Positions 16,922 to 26,270 are shown, numbered from the stretch's first letter. The stretch: DNA of 64,000 nucleotides from Nitrospirota bacterium (GCA_015233365.1 JADFXU010000007.1:16691-80690), one strand, 5' to 3'. The notes: a model not told the origin generated them from the sequence alone. Program-made: numbers and translations.

Positions 16922-18700
16922 ATGTCGTCCTTTAAGTGGCAAAAGTTCATAGTAATAGCTGTTCTGGCAATGTCCCTCGGCGCCTTCGGCGGCTTTGTCT
17001 ACTGGAGCCTTTCAGATCTGCCTGAAGTCAGGTCCCTTGAGGGCTATACTCCTATGGAGTCTTCTTTCGTCTATTCCGCGGACGGCAAAGTGCTGGCAGA
17101 ATTCTATCTTGAAAGAAGAAATTTCATACCGCATTACAAGATACCCGACATGGTGAAGAAAGCGTTCATAGCTATCGAGGACCAGCGGTTTTACTCTCAC
17201 CCCGGCGTTGATTTCATAGGTATACTCCGCGCGCTTTACCGGGACATCATGGCAAAGAGCATCGTTGAGGGCGGAAGCACCATCACCCAGCAGTTGACGA
17301 AGATGCTGTTCCTGAGGCCGGAAAAAAGCTTTTCGAGAAAAATAAAAGAAGCTGTTATTTCCGTGCAGATCGAAAAGCGTTACACCAAAGACGAGATATT
17401 GGGCATGTATCTTAATAAGGCGTATTTCGGTGCGCGTGCATACGGCATAGAGGCTGCAGCCCAGACTTATTTCGGCAAGTCCGTCAACGATATGACAATT
17501 GCCGAAGCCGCAATGCTTGCGGGACTGCAGCGTGCCCCTGCAACGTACTCTCCCTTCAGGAATTCAGAAAAAACATCCGTGCGGAGACAGCTCGTTTTAA
17601 GAAAAATGCTTGAAAACGGCTTCCTGACCTTGAAGGAATATCAACAGGCCAACGAAGAGCCCCTGCCGACCGCAGCCCACCACAGAAAATATGAGGCCCC
17701 GTACTTTGTCGAGATCGTGAGACAGCAGCTCGAAGCACGGTATGGCGAAAAAATATACACCTCGGGCCTGAGAGTATACTCAACCATCGACTACTCTTTG
17801 CAGCAAATTGCTGAAGAGGCTGTGAGGAACGGCATTGCCATTCTCGAAAAACGTGTAAAACCTGGTGTTCAGTCTGCCTTGATAGCAATAGATCCGCGCG
17901 AAGGCTCAGTGAAGGCCATGGTAGGCGGCACGGATTTTTGGGAAACGCAATTCAACAGGGCCACGCACGCCCTGCGGCAGCCCGGTTCGGCATTCAAACC
18001 TTTCGTTTATGCAACTGCCCTGGAATCCGGGATGTCGACAGACGATGCAATCCTTGATGAACCGATATCCTTTCCCGGCCCGAAACCCAATTCCACATGG
18101 TCGCCCAAGAATTACGATAACGAGTACCACGGGTATGTTCCCCTGAAAACAGCTATTGCCCTTTCTTTGAACACTGCCACGGTGCGTCTGGCCCATGATG
18201 TAGGCATCGATAAAGTGATAGCCCTTGCCAAACGATGCGGGATCAAAAGCACTCTTCAGCCCTATTTGCCGATCGCCCTCGGCGCTTCTGATGTCACTCT
18301 GCAGGATTTGACCTCTGCATACGGAGTGTTTGCTACCGGCAGACGGACCGAACCCCTGACATATACCAAGATCCTCAACAGGGACGGCGTCCCCATTGAA
18401 GAAGTCCACCCATCCTCAGAGGAAGTGCTTCCCCAGGATACACTCGACAAAATGAAAGAGCTCCTGCGGGCAGTCGTCGAATCCGGGACCGCTGTAAAAG
18501 CCAAGGAGCTTAACCGGATGGTTTACGGCAAGACAGGCACGACAAACGAGTTTTCGGATGCATGGTTCATAGGATTTGACGACAAGCTGGTTGTCGGCGT
18601 CTGGGTGGGACGGGACGACCACAAACCTATAGGACCCAAAGAAACAGGTGCGCATGCCGCGCTGCCCATATGGATGGATTTCATGAAGCATTCGCAATAA
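16922..18700 (+). CDS. Class A penicillin-binding protein (PBP1A type)
   Basis: 592 residues; bifunctional peptidoglycan glycosyltransferase/transpeptidase anchored in the inner membrane by a TM helix at ~10-32. Glycosyltransferase motifs are EDQRFYSHPGVD, GGSTITQQLTKMLF and KRYTKDEILGMYLN (~75-170). Transpeptidase motifs are SAFK (Ser in GSAFKPFVYA, ~360), SLNTA (SxN) and YGKTGTTNEF (KTG, ~535). I chose ATG 16922 over an upstream TTG at 16889 because MSSFKWQKFIV gives a normal short cytoplasmic tail. TATAAT at 16906-16911 is close upstream. Confidence 0.95.
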   Translation: MSSFKWQKFIVIAVLAMSLGAFGGFVYWSLSDLPEVRSLEGYTPMESSFVYSADGKVLAEFYLERRNFIPHYKIPDMVKKAFIAIEDQRFYSHPGVDFIGILRALYRDIMAKSIVEGGSTITQQLTKMLFLRPEKSFSRKIKEAVISVQIEKRYTKDEILGMYLNKAYFGARAYGIEAAAQTYFGKSVNDMTIAEAAMLAGLQRAPATYSPFRNSEKTSVRRQLVLRKMLENGFLTLKEYQQANEEPLPTAAHHRKYEAPYFVEIVRQQLEARYGEKIYTSGLRVYSTIDYSLQQIAEEAVRNGIAILEKRVKPGVQSALIAIDPREGSVKAMVGGTDFWETQFNRATHALRQPGSAFKPFVYATALESGMSTDDAILDEPISFPGPKPNSTWSPKNYDNEYHGYVPLKTAIALSLNTATVRLAHDVGIDKVIALAKRCGIKSTLQPYLPIALGASDVTLQDLTSAYGVFATGRRTEPLTYTKILNRDGVPIEEVHPSSEEVLPQDTLDKMKELLRAVVESGTAVKAKELNRMVYGKTGTTNEFSDAWFIGFDDKLVVGVWVGRDDHKPIGPKETGAHAALPIWMDFMKHSQ

Positions 18701-18715
18701 TGCGGAGTAGTCAGT

Positions 18716-18885
18716 AGGGAATATGGCATATCAGTATTCCGGCAAAATAGCACGGGTGAGCTGGAGCAGGGGCGAGTAACGCCGAGCCCCGGACGAGAAT
18801 GGGCACGCACTAAACTGTTAGTTAAAATTAGTGTTGGCAGGGAAGTAGTTTTATTTTGCCGGAATACTGATATGCCATATTCCCT
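18716..18885. repeat. 170-bp element with perfect 34-bp terminal inverted repeats
   Basis: AGGGAATATGGCATATCAGT... (18716-18749) and its exact reverse complement (18852-18885) agree over all 34 bases. The 102 bases between carry a small GC-rich dyad (GGGGCGAGTAACGCC) and no gene. No target-site duplication is obvious. It sits between the PBP gene and parA, which point the same way. It resembles a MITE-like or other palindromic mobile element. Confidence 0.7.
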
Positions 18886-18928
18886 GGACAAGTAATAACC
18901 TTCTCGAAAATGATACAATAATTACTCT

Positions 18929-19708
18929 ATGGGAAAAACAATTGTGATCGCCAATCAAAAAGGCGGGGTTGGGAAAACAACCACGACCGTCAACTTGTCG
19001 GCCTCTCTTGCCCTTGCAGAAAAGGATATTCTCGTCATTGATACAGACCCCCAGGGCAATCTGACCAGCGGGCTGGGAATAAACCGCGACAATCTCCAAA
19101 AGAGTCTTTACGACGTCTACGCGGGCAGGGGAACGCTGGAAGAGACGATCATCGGGACTGCGGTGCCGCATCTGTATATTGTCCCTTCCACCATAGATCT
19201 GCTCGGCGCTGAAATAGAATTGGTGCAAAAGGACGGACGTGAAAGAATCCTGTCCGGTCAGATCGCACCTATAAAGCATAAGTACAAGTACATCTTCATC
19301 GACTGCCCCCCGTCGCTCGGCCTCCTCACACTTAACGGGCTTGTCGCGGCTGATTCCGTGATAGTGCCTGTGCAGTGCGAGTATTATTCCCTCGAAGGTC
19401 TCGGCCTGCTCTCAAGAACGCTCAAACTGATACAGGGATCGTTCAATCCGTCGCTTGATATAGAGGGCATACTGCTCACCATGTTCGACGCCAGGAATAC
19501 ACTCTCGCATCAAGTAGTTAGTGAGGTCAGGAGATTCTTTAACGAGAAGGTATATAACACCCTGATACCACGGAACGTCACGCTCAGCGAGGCCCCGAGC
19601 CACGGCATGCCGGCGATACTCTATGATGTGCGGTCTAAAGGCGCCCAGAGCTATCTATCACTTGCAAAGGAGATGTTGAATGAAAACGGCATTAGGCAGG
19701 GGGCTTGA
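18929..19708 (+). CDS. parA: Chromosome-partitioning ATPase ParA/Soj
   Basis: 259 residues. The deviant Walker A box is KGGVGKTTTTVNL (residues ~11-23) with the signature Lys, followed by IDTDPQGNLTSGLG and the Walker B region YIFIDCPPSLGLLTLNG. It lacks the N-terminal HTH of plasmid ParA, as chromosomal Soj proteins do. ParA moves origin regions together with ParB. TACAAT lies nine bases before the ATG. The gene overlaps parB by 29 bases. A parAB pair about 15 kb from dnaA fits an origin-proximal position. Confidence 0.96.
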   Translation: MGKTIVIANQKGGVGKTTTTVNLSASLALAEKDILVIDTDPQGNLTSGLGINRDNLQKSLYDVYAGRGTLEETIIGTAVPHLYIVPSTIDLLGAEIELVQKDGRERILSGQIAPIKHKYKYIFIDCPPSLGLLTLNGLVAADSVIVPVQCEYYSLEGLGLLSRTLKLIQGSFNPSLDIEGILLTMFDARNTLSHQVVSEVRRFFNEKVYNTLIPRNVTLSEAPSHGMPAILYDVRSKGAQSYLSLAKEMLNENGIRQGA

Positions 19709-20522
19709 AGCACTGCTCCCGGAAAAGGGCGACGAAGTAATCAAAATCGACATTGAGAAGATTCTGCCTAATGAGTACCAGCCGAGAAAGGTATTCAGGG
19801 ACGATGCACTCCAGGACCTTTCCGCCTCCATCAAGGAAAAAGGAGTGCTCCAGCCGGTGCTGGTATCCAGGGTCGGAGACGGGACCTTCAAGCTGATTGC
19901 CGGTGAGAGGCGGTGGCGGGCCGCGCATCTGGCTGGACTGAGAAAGATACCGGCCCTCATTAAGGAGGTCTCTTCCCAGGACGCTATAGAAATGGCCCTC
20001 ATAGAGAATATTCAGCGTGAAGATCTCAATCCCATAGAAACCGCGGAGGCATTGAACCGCCTTTCCAGGGACTTTAATCTTACGCAGGAGACCCTGTCAC
20101 AGCGTGTCGGCAAAGACCGCGCGACCGTTGCCAATTATCTGCGCATCCTCAAGCTGCCCGACGAGATAAAGGCCCTCGTTAACGACGGGAGCCTGTCAAT
20201 GGGGCATGCCAAGGCGCTCCTTTCCATCGAAGGGAGACAGAAGCAAATCGAAGCAGCAAGGAATATTGTAAACCGGGGATTGAGTGTGAGGGAGACCGAG
20301 GCCCTGTGCAAGAAATTGTCCGGGTCAGCCGGGTCGGGCGAATCCAAGGTAAAAAAGAAGCCGGTCAAACTCCCGGAAGTGGCAGACCTCGAAGACAGGC
20401 TTACACAGGCCTTCGGCACTAAAGTGAGAATATATCACAAAGACAAGAAGGGGAAGATAGAGATCGAATACTATTCCCTGGAAGAACTCGACAGATTGCT
20501 GGAACAGCTGCTGCAGGAGTAA
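19680..20522 (+). CDS. parB: Chromosome-partitioning CTPase/DNA-binding protein ParB
   Basis: 280 residues. The ParB/Sulfiredoxin-like N-terminal domain contains the GERRWRAA box (~80), the NIQREDLNPIETAEAL motif follows (~115), then the helix-turn-helix region (LSQRVGKDRATVANYLRILKL, read in part) and a C-terminal dimerisation segment (IEIEYYSLEELDRLLEQL). It binds parS sites near the origin. The start ATG 19680 lies inside parA and is preceded by AAGGAG at 19668-19673. The gene ends eight bases from the convergent response-regulator gene. Confidence 0.96.
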   Translation: MKTALGRGLEALLPEKGDEVIKIDIEKILPNEYQPRKVFRDDALQDLSASIKEKGVLQPVLVSRVGDGTFKLIAGERRWRAAHLAGLRKIPALIKEVSSQDAIEMALIENIQREDLNPIETAEALNRLSRDFNLTQETLSQRVGKDRATVANYLRILKLPDEIKALVNDGSLSMGHAKALLSIEGRQKQIEAARNIVNRGLSVRETEALCKKLSGSAGSGESKVKKKPVKLPEVADLEDRLTQAFGTKVRIYHKDKKGKIEIEYYSLEELDRLLEQLLQE

Positions 20523-20530
20523 CCTTCGGC

Positions 20531-20914
20531 TTATATCAATATCCTGGATATGGATATCATCAGCTCTTCAGTAGTGCCGAGTTTTGAAAATATAAAGTTG
20601 TCCCCTGCTATGCCTTTCATGTCCCTGACATCCTCTTCATTTGCAAGGGCTGTGAGGAATGCTATCACTATGTCCTTTGTGTCTTTATTTCCCTTCAGTG
20701 CAGCAGCCACAGTCATTCCGTCCATTTCAGGCATTAAAATATCAAGCAGAATAAGGTCCGGTTTGTTTTCTTTTGCAAGTTTCATAACGTCATTCGGATT
20801 TGTTGTCGTCAACACCTCAAAAGGCCCTCTTTTTTCTAGGTTCAATTTCAAGAGCGTGCAAAAGTTGGTTTCGTCATCAACTAACAATATCTTCTTTAAG
20901 TGTTTTTCTTGCAT
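20531..20914 (-). CDS. Single-domain response regulator
   Basis: 127 residues consisting of a receiver domain only. Acidic pocket DDE (residues 13-15), phospho-acceptor Asp in LLDILMPEMDG (~57), Thr in AFLTALAN (~89) and Lys in FIFSKLGT (~110) are all present. With no output domain it probably acts by protein-protein contact. It lies just downstream of a soluble histidine kinase gene on the same strand (48-base gap), so the pair is probably a two-component system. Confidence 0.85.
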   Translation of the reverse strand: MQEKHLKKILLVDDETNFCTLLKLNLEKRGPFEVLTTTNPNDVMKLAKENKPDLILLDILMPEMDGMTVAAALKGNKDTKDIVIAFLTALANEEDVRDMKGIAGDNFIFSKLGTTEELMISISRILI

Positions 20915-20962
20915 CTTACCTCCAAGGTAAATGCTTATAAAAAACCTTACCTGCTTTTGGTT

Positions 20963-21856
20963 TCATTCTGCAACCCCTTCTTTTATTTCATTCACATGAC
21001 ATGGCAGCTCAATAATTACACCTGTGCCCCCGCCGGGTTTATTTTCTATTTTTATGTCACCCTTATGTTTTTGGATAATGCCTTTAACAACAGACAGCCC
21101 GAGCCCGGTCCCGCCGGATTTCTTTCTGGTGGTATAGAAAGGATCGAAAATTCTTTGCTTGTCTTCGTCCGAAATTCCGTGGCCGGTATCTGTAATTACG
21201 ATCCGTACAATTTTCCTGTTATGGATATTTTTGGCGCTTTCAGCAGCTATAGTGATGGCGCCGCCCTCAGGCATTGCCTCCGCAGCATTCGTCAGCAGGT
21301 TGATAAACACCTGTTTCATCTGATTGGGGTCAACTTTTACCATCGGCAAACCATGTGAAAAGTCTCTGGCGATTCTTATCTGTTTAAGGCTGAATATGTG
21401 ATCGACAAAAGACAATGTTTCATCTATGACCATGGCCAGGTCTATTTCCTCAAGTGCAGGCGCGCTTTCTCTTGAAAAAGTCAGCAGGTCTTTGGTTATT
21501 TTGCTTGCCCTGAAAACCGCGTCTTTCATCATGGCCAAAACATCGCCGACATCTTCCTTCAGCAATGAAATCTCGAGTAATTCTATCCCCTGGAGGATGA
21601 TTGCGAGAGGGTTTTTTATTTCATGGGCGACCCCGGCAGACAATACACCAAGAGACGCCATTTTCTCATCCTGGATAAGCCGTGATTCCGCTGAGAGCAA
21701 CCGCTCATAGCGTTTTTCGATTTCGAGCAACGCCTGCTGATCGCTCTCTTTTTCCTGTTGGTGTTCAGACCCCGCCTTTTTAAGTTCGGCGTTCTGCCGG
21801 CGCAACGCTGCCAATTCAGTTATAAGCTGCTCTTTCGTTTTATTAATGTCTTTCAT
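20963..21856 (-). CDS. Soluble NtrB-like histidine kinase
   Basis: 297 residues without TM segments. An N-terminal coiled coil (~1-60) precedes the dimerisation/H-box (VAHEIKNPLAIILQG, ~78) and the HATPase domain with N-box (NLLTNAAEAMPEG), G1 (DTGHGIS), F-box (FDPFYTTRKK) and G2 (GGTGLGLSVVKGI). The domain order matches the kinases that feed sigma-54 activators. It is divergent from a sigma-54 activator gene and upstream of a receiver-only protein, suggesting a local signalling unit. No sensory domain beyond the coiled coil is visible. Confidence 0.9.
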   Translation of the reverse strand: MKDINKTKEQLITELAALRRQNAELKKAGSEHQQEKESDQQALLEIEKRYERLLSAESRLIQDEKMASLGVLSAGVAHEIKNPLAIILQGIELLEISLLKEDVGDVLAMMKDAVFRASKITKDLLTFSRESAPALEEIDLAMVIDETLSFVDHIFSLKQIRIARDFSHGLPMVKVDPNQMKQVFINLLTNAAEAMPEGGAITIAAESAKNIHNRKIVRIVITDTGHGISDEDKQRIFDPFYTTRKKSGGTGLGLSVVKGIIQKHKGDIKIENKPGGGTGVIIELPCHVNEIKEGVAE

Positions 21857-21863
21857 GTAAACA

Positions 21864-21971
21864 CCGAAACAGTTTAATGTCAGGCGCCTCTGTTACTAGT
21901 TTGCAAGGATTTTACAGGAATTGCAACAATCATCCCTGGCCCCCCGGATCTGCGCACAATAACTGTTTCGG
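21864..21971. promoter_or_regulatory. Divergent control region with 11-bp inverted repeats
   Basis: CCGAAACAGTT (21864-21874) and AACTGTTTCGG (21961-21971) are exact reverse complements framing the space between the kinase gene and the divergent activator gene. Inside, TTGCAA occurs at 21901-21906 and 21921-21926. This could be an operator or looping pair controlling both genes; no experimental support is visible. Confidence 0.4.
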
Positions 21972-22036
21972 GAAACTTTATTTCAACAGCAAACTTTTTT
22001 GTGCTTTTGTCTGTAATTATATTATCATGGATTGTA

Positions 22037-23158
22037 ATGGACAACAGCGATTTATTAAGCGAAATAAAGGAATTGCGGGAACGCCTGAGAAACCTGGAAC
22101 TATCGGAAGAAAAGCGGATATCTGCAGAGGACCGGTTGCAGGTTTCTGAACCCGAAAAGTTTGAGCGTGAACAGGGAAAGCCCGGCGTGGAGGCGGAACT
22201 CTCTCTCGGGCAGATGCTGGGCACGAGCGGCAAAATGAGGGAGATAATCGAACAGATACGCCGGATCGCAAAGACGGATTTTACTGTCCTGCTCCAGGGG
22301 GAAACAGGAGTAGGAAAGTCATTTGTTGCAGGCATAATCCATAAGTTAAGTCCGCGCGCCAATAATCCATTCATAAAAATTGATATCGGGACCATACCCG
22401 AGACCCTCCTGGAAAGCGAACTTTTCGGATATGAGAAAGGCGCCTTCACAGGAGCCGACAAAAAAAGAAAAGGCATATTCGAGCTTGCCGCTGACGGCGG
22501 GACCGTATTCATTGATGAACTCGAAAACATGACTCCATATGCTCAAAGCAGGTTCCTGACAGTCATCGAGGAAAAAAAATTTCATCCGCTGGGAAGCTCG
22601 GAAACAAGGGACATAGATGTACGCATAATCTCCGCTACAAACAAGGAAATAAAAGAGGCCCTGGCAGGGAAGACCATCAGGAAGGACCTGTTTTACCGTC
22701 TGAGTGAATTTATCGTAACCATTCCTCCATTGAGAGAGCGGGTTGACGACATCCCATTTCTTGCGCAGAAATTTCTGGCTGAAGCTGAAGTCAAACTGAA
22801 TGCCCCGGTGAAAAAATTCAGTGAAGAAATATTTGAAGTCCTCAAGAGGTATCCATGGCCGGGAAATGTCAGGGAATTAAGAAATATTGTTATGAGGAGG
22901 GCTGTGCTCATGTCCCAGATCCATTCAATAAAGCCCGGTGACATGGAATTCTTGCTCGCTGACACGCAGGGGAGCACAGAATCTTTCGATCTGTTGCCGC
23001 TCAAGGAACTTACCACCATGGCTGTCAGAGATGTTGAAAAAAAGGCGATAAGAAAGGCATTGGAATTAACAAAGGGCAATAAGTCGAAAGCTGCGTCGCT
23101 TCTTCAGATAAATTACAAGACGCTCCTTATAAAGATCCAGGAATACAATTTATCATAA
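22037..23158 (+). CDS. Sigma-54-dependent activator lacking a receiver domain
   Basis: 373 residues; an enhancer-binding protein that remodels RNA polymerase-sigma-54. After a short coiled-coil N-terminus (~1-45) comes the AAA+ domain with Walker A GETGVGKS (~88), the sigma-54-contacting GAFTGA loop in YEKGAFTGADKK, Walker B TVFIDELENM and the arginine-finger region. A Fis-type HTH (KSKAASLLQINYKTLL) forms the C-terminus. No receiver, GAF or PAS domain is present, so control must come from partner proteins. ATG 22037 is preferred; GTG 22001 would add a hydrophobic 12-residue extension. It probably drives the small gene at 23378. Confidence 0.9.
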   Translation: MDNSDLLSEIKELRERLRNLELSEEKRISAEDRLQVSEPEKFEREQGKPGVEAELSLGQMLGTSGKMREIIEQIRRIAKTDFTVLLQGETGVGKSFVAGIIHKLSPRANNPFIKIDIGTIPETLLESELFGYEKGAFTGADKKRKGIFELAADGGTVFIDELENMTPYAQSRFLTVIEEKKFHPLGSSETRDIDVRIISATNKEIKEALAGKTIRKDLFYRLSEFIVTIPPLRERVDDIPFLAQKFLAEAEVKLNAPVKKFSEEIFEVLKRYPWPGNVRELRNIVMRRAVLMSQIHSIKPGDMEFLLADTQGSTESFDLLPLKELTTMAVRDVEKKAIRKALELTKGNKSKAASLLQINYKTLLIKIQEYNLS

Positions 23159-23182
23159 GGGTCGCAGACCCTGAAATCCCTT

Positions 23183-23223
23183 TTTATGGTTTCTGCACCA
23201 TAAATTATGGGGTCAATCCCATA
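23183..23223 (+). promoter_or_regulatory. Two tandem TATGG-N8-CCATA dyads upstream of a sigma-54-type promoter
   Basis: TTTATGGT-N6-ACCATAAA (23183-23204) and TATGGG-N6-CCCATA (23206-23223) are perfect dyads sharing the core TATGG-N8-CCATA. A third copy lies at 63429-63446 upstream of the PilZ gene. They sit about 70-90 bases before the -24 element at 23276, a plausible enhancer position for the activator encoded just upstream. Confidence 0.5.
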
Positions 23224-23275
23224 GTTTCCACGAGGTCCTGCTTTAAATATTCTTTAGATTCAAAAGCCCTTCAGT

Positions 23276-23291
23276 TGGCACTGTTCTTGTA
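23276..23291 (+). promoter_or_regulatory. Sigma-54-type promoter of the Gly/His-rich small gene
   Basis: TGGCAC-TGTTC-TTGT at 23276-23290 has a perfect -24 half and correct spacing, with one deviation (TTGT for TTGC) in the -12 half. The predicted start is near 23302, about 75 bases before the ATG. Confidence 0.65.
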
Positions 23292-23377
23292 ATACTAATT
23301 TTCAAACGATGCAACAAATAGCGGTTTTTGGAATCTGTTATCAATAATATCAAACTGTTTTACAAGGAGGACATTTT

Positions 23378-23614
23378 ATGAGCGGAGGAATCGGGGGTAT
23401 CGGCGGTGCGGGTAATATGGGCATGTCCCAGATGTCATCAGTGGCCCAGACTAACACAGATATGACAACGTTGAGCATACACAAGAAAAAACATCACGGA
23501 GAGGACAACTCATTTGCTGCCCAGCTCATCACCCTCAATACCCAAAATGCACATGGCGTTCAGTCCGCGTCCGGTGGAGGGGCAGTTGGGATGAACGTAA
23601 ATAAGTTCGTTTGA
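23378..23614 (+). CDS. Small Gly/Met/His-containing protein, unknown function
   Basis: 78 residues. It opens with a glycine-rich run (GGIGGIGGAGNMG), has a basic His cluster (HKKKHHGED, ~34-42) and ends GGGAVGMNVNKFV. There is no signal peptide or TM helix. AAGGAGG lies ten bases before the ATG, which makes translation credible. It follows the sigma-54 activator gene and carries its own sigma-54-type promoter. Like the 208-residue protein at 7059 it is low-complexity with a His cluster and sigma-54 control, so the two may belong to one regulon. I do not recognise the family. Confidence 0.65.
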   Translation: MSGGIGGIGGAGNMGMSQMSSVAQTNTDMTTLSIHKKKHHGEDNSFAAQLITLNTQNAHGVQSASGGGAVGMNVNKFV

Positions 23615-23672
23615 TTATCGGCACAGTAAGTATAAGCGCAATGTCGTATGGCCTTCGGGGGTCACGGTTTTT

Positions 23673-24218
23673 TTACAACCGTGACTTCAAATAGTCATCA
23701 ACTGCTGACGACCACGCCTTGTATCCTTTGTCGCTCACGTGGACACCGTCGTCGAGCAGGTACTCTTTTTTCGGTTCGGACCCAGGGCTCATAAAGATAG
23801 AGTACAAGTCGAGGTATTCCGCCTTGAAGTCTTTCGCCATCTGTTTCAGCGATTCATTGAGTTGCCTTATAATCGTGCCGTCGATCCATGGGATTCTTAC
23901 CGGTAAAATGCTCTGTATCACTAACTTCGACCCGCTGAAAGAAGCGGCTATGGCCCTGATAACTTCCCTGTAGACCGCAATTATTTCGTAGTCTTCCATC
24001 GCTATATTATTGATGCCTGTCATGACAAAAATAAAGTCAGGATTGCGGCCGCCTTTTTGTATGGCAGGAATGATTCTGTCCAAGCGCACCAAAAGACCTT
24101 CAACCGTCTCACCTGAGACGCCCAGATTCAAGACATCACAGGCCGGGAAAGAACTCTGCCAATCGAAAAATTCTGTTAACGAATCGCCAATGAATACAAG
24201 AAGTTTTTTGTCGGGCAT
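23673..24218 (-). CDS. SGNH/GDSL-type hydrolase
   Basis: 181 residues. Block I FIGDSLTEFFDW carries the nucleophile Ser, block II the Gly in GVSGET, block III the Asn in MTGINNI and block V the Asp/His in DDGVHVSDKG. No signal peptide is visible, so it is probably cytoplasmic. Such enzymes are esterases, thioesterases or lysophospholipases; the substrate cannot be deduced. GGAG precedes the ATG. It lies downstream of ftsH on the same strand with a 30-base gap. Confidence 0.88.
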   Translation of the reverse strand: MPDKKLLVFIGDSLTEFFDWQSSFPACDVLNLGVSGETVEGLLVRLDRIIPAIQKGGRNPDFIFVMTGINNIAMEDYEIIAVYREVIRAIAASFSGSKLVIQSILPVRIPWIDGTIIRQLNESLKQMAKDFKAEYLDLYSIFMSPGSEPKKEYLLDDGVHVSDKGYKAWSSAVDDYLKSRL

Positions 24219-24248
24219 TATTGAATCTCCAATTCGTGTTTATCTGTT

Positions 24249-26186
24249 CTACAGGTGTTCCGGCGGTGTTCCGGGCTGGCACCCCGTGGTCTTTGATTCC
24301 TGTATTATGCGTCCCACCGCATTTCTGTCCAGGGTTTCTTCCTGTATAAGGGCTTCGGCAAGGCAATCAAGCGTGTGGCGGTTGTTCTTCAATATCTCCT
24401 CTGTCTTGGCCTCAGCATCGATCATCAACTGCCGTATTTCCTGGTCCATGACCCAGGCCATCTGTTCGCTGTACCGTTTCGGCATAGCAAGCTCCTTTCC
24501 CAAAAAGGGGTGCTCTTCTCCCCTGCCGAGCGATACGGGACCGACCTTGTCGCTCATTCCCCACTGTGCAACCATTTTTTCGGCAATCGCAGTGGCTTCC
24601 TTGAGATCGTTTTGCGCGCCGCTGCTCGTATCGTTGAAGACGAGCCTTTCCGCACCCATTCCGGCGAGAGCCACGCTCAGCCTGTTCATGAGATATGTCT
24701 TGGGATAATAATGCCTGTCCTCCTCAGGCAGCAATTGTGTTACCCCCATTGCCATTCCCCTCGGAATAATACTCACTTTATGAATGGGATCGGTGTTGGG
24801 GAGTTCCCATGCAACGAGCGTGTGCCCGGCTTCGTGGTAAGCGGTAATCCGTTTTTCCGTCTCACTTATAGGTTCACCTCTTATGACGCCCATCAGGACA
24901 ATGTCCCTTGCCTCTTCAAAGTCGGCCATTGTTACCTTCTCGCGGTTTCTTCTTATAGCAATAAGCGCGGCCTCATTCGCCAGGTTTTCCAGATCTGCGC
25001 CTGTCATGCCGGGCGTGCCTCTTGCGACGCTGTCGAGATCAACATCGTCGGCCAGGACTTTTCCCCTAACATGCACTTCGAGAATACCCTTGCGCTCTTT
25101 CAACCCAGGCCGGTCGATCATGATATGGCGGTCAAACCTTCCGGGCCGGAGCAGGGCAGGATCGAGGACATCGGGCCTGTTGGTCGCAGCCATAACTATT
25201 ACTTCCTCATGAGGGTCAAATCCGTCCATTTCGCTAAGCAGTTGATTGAGTGTCTGCTCCCTTTCATCGTGCCCTCCTCCAAAGCCGGTCCCCCGGGTGC
25301 GTCCGACTGCATCGATCTCATCGATGAAAATGATACTGGGCTGATTTTCTTTCGCCTTCTTGAACATGTCTCTCACGCGGGACGCCCCCACTCCGACAAA
25401 CATCTCTATAAACTCCGAAGCGCTTATATTGAAGAAAGGGACCCCGGCTTCACCAGCCACCGCACGCGCCAGCAGAGTCTTTCCGGTGCCTGGATATCCT
25501 GCCAGCAGAACACCTTTCGGGATTTTGGCGCCAAGTCTTTTGTATTTCTCAGGGTTTTTCAGAAACTCGATGGTTTCCTGCAGTTCCTGCTTCACATTGT
25601 CCATGCCGGCGACATCTTTAAACGTAGTGGTCGGTCTCTTTACATCATACAGTTTGGCCTTGCTCGCCCCGAAACTGAAAAGACCGCCGGGCCCCCCCTG
25701 CATCTGCTGGCTGCGCTTCATCAGCATTATCCAGAAACCTACTATGAGCAGGAGCGGAAGAAGACTGATGAGAAATTGGCCCCAGAATGAGGTCTTTTCA
25801 AGGGAAATTACGTTTATTATGACCTTTTTGTCCCGGAGCCTGGCAATCAGCCCCTCTCCCTGAAAAGGGGGCAGGGAGGTCTGGAAATTCCTGACCTGGG
25901 CAGTTTTCTTATCCTCAGGGAGCTGGATGGAAACCGCTTTATTGAATTCTCCAGTTACATCGAGGCCTTTTATTGTAACTGACTTTACATTGTCGGCATC
26001 CAGTTGTTCCATAAACTGGGTGTAATTGACAGGATATTGTTCCTGCCCCTTCTGACCAACGACCCCGAGAAATCTCCCCCAGTAGATCATGACACCGATA
26101 ATCACCAGCAAAGCTACCGCCATCCTCCATTGGGGATTTTTGAATCTCTGGGTCAAGTTTTCCTTATCAGGGGATTTGTCAGCCAT
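24249..26186 (-). CDS. ftsH: ATP-dependent membrane zinc protease FtsH
   Basis: 645 residues. Two TM helices (~25-42 and ~135-155) flank a periplasmic domain; the AAA+ module has Walker A GYPGTGKT, Walker [12 protein letters not shown] and the second region of homology [10 protein letters not shown]; the M41 protease has HEAGH and the downstream Asp-containing region. It degrades unstable membrane and cytosolic proteins. I chose ATG 26186 because GGAAGG lies at proper spacing before it; ATG 26192 is two codons earlier. The C-terminus ends [12 protein letters not shown]. Confidence 0.97.
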   Translation of the reverse strand: MADKSPDKENLTQRFKNPQWRMAVALLVIIGVMIYWGRFLGVVGQKGQEQYPVNYTQFMEQLDADNVKSVTIKGLDVTGEFNKAVSIQLPEDKKTAQVRNFQTSLPPFQGEGLIARLRDKKVIINVISLEKTSFWGQFLISLLPLLLIVGFWIMLMKRSQQMQGGPGGLFSFGASKAKLYDVKRPTTTFKDVAGMDNVKQELQETIEFLKNPEKYKRLGAKIPKGVLLAGYPGTGKTLLARAVAGEAGVPFFNISASEFIEMFVGVGASRVRDMFKKAKENQPSIIFIDEIDAVGRTRGTGFGGGHDEREQTLNQLLSEMDGFDPHEEVIVMAATNRPDVLDPALLRPGRFDRHIMIDRPGLKERKGILEVHVRGKVLADDVDLDSVARGTPGMTGADLENLANEAALIAIRRNREKVTMADFEEARDIVLMGVIRGEPISETEKRITAYHEAGHTLVAWELPNTDPIHKVSIIPRGMAMGVTQLLPEEDRHYYPKTYLMNRLSVALAGMGAERLVFNDTSSGAQNDLKEATAIAEKMVAQWGMSDKVGPVSLGRGEEHPFLGKELAMPKRYSEQMAWVMDQEIRQLMIDAEAKTEEILKNNRHTLDCLAEALIQEETLDRNAVGRIIQESKTTGCQPGTPPEHL

Positions 26187-26270
26187 GTTCATCCTTCCCT
26201 ATTATCTTAAACCACTAACGGCAATATAGTATCATGATTTACAGGGAAGGGCAACGTAGGTTAAAAATGG

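Noticed and set aside
24375..25790. 471-codon plus-strand ORF opposite ftsH
   Set aside because: It is the antisense shadow of the conserved ftsH gene, with no family similarity and no ribosome-binding site.
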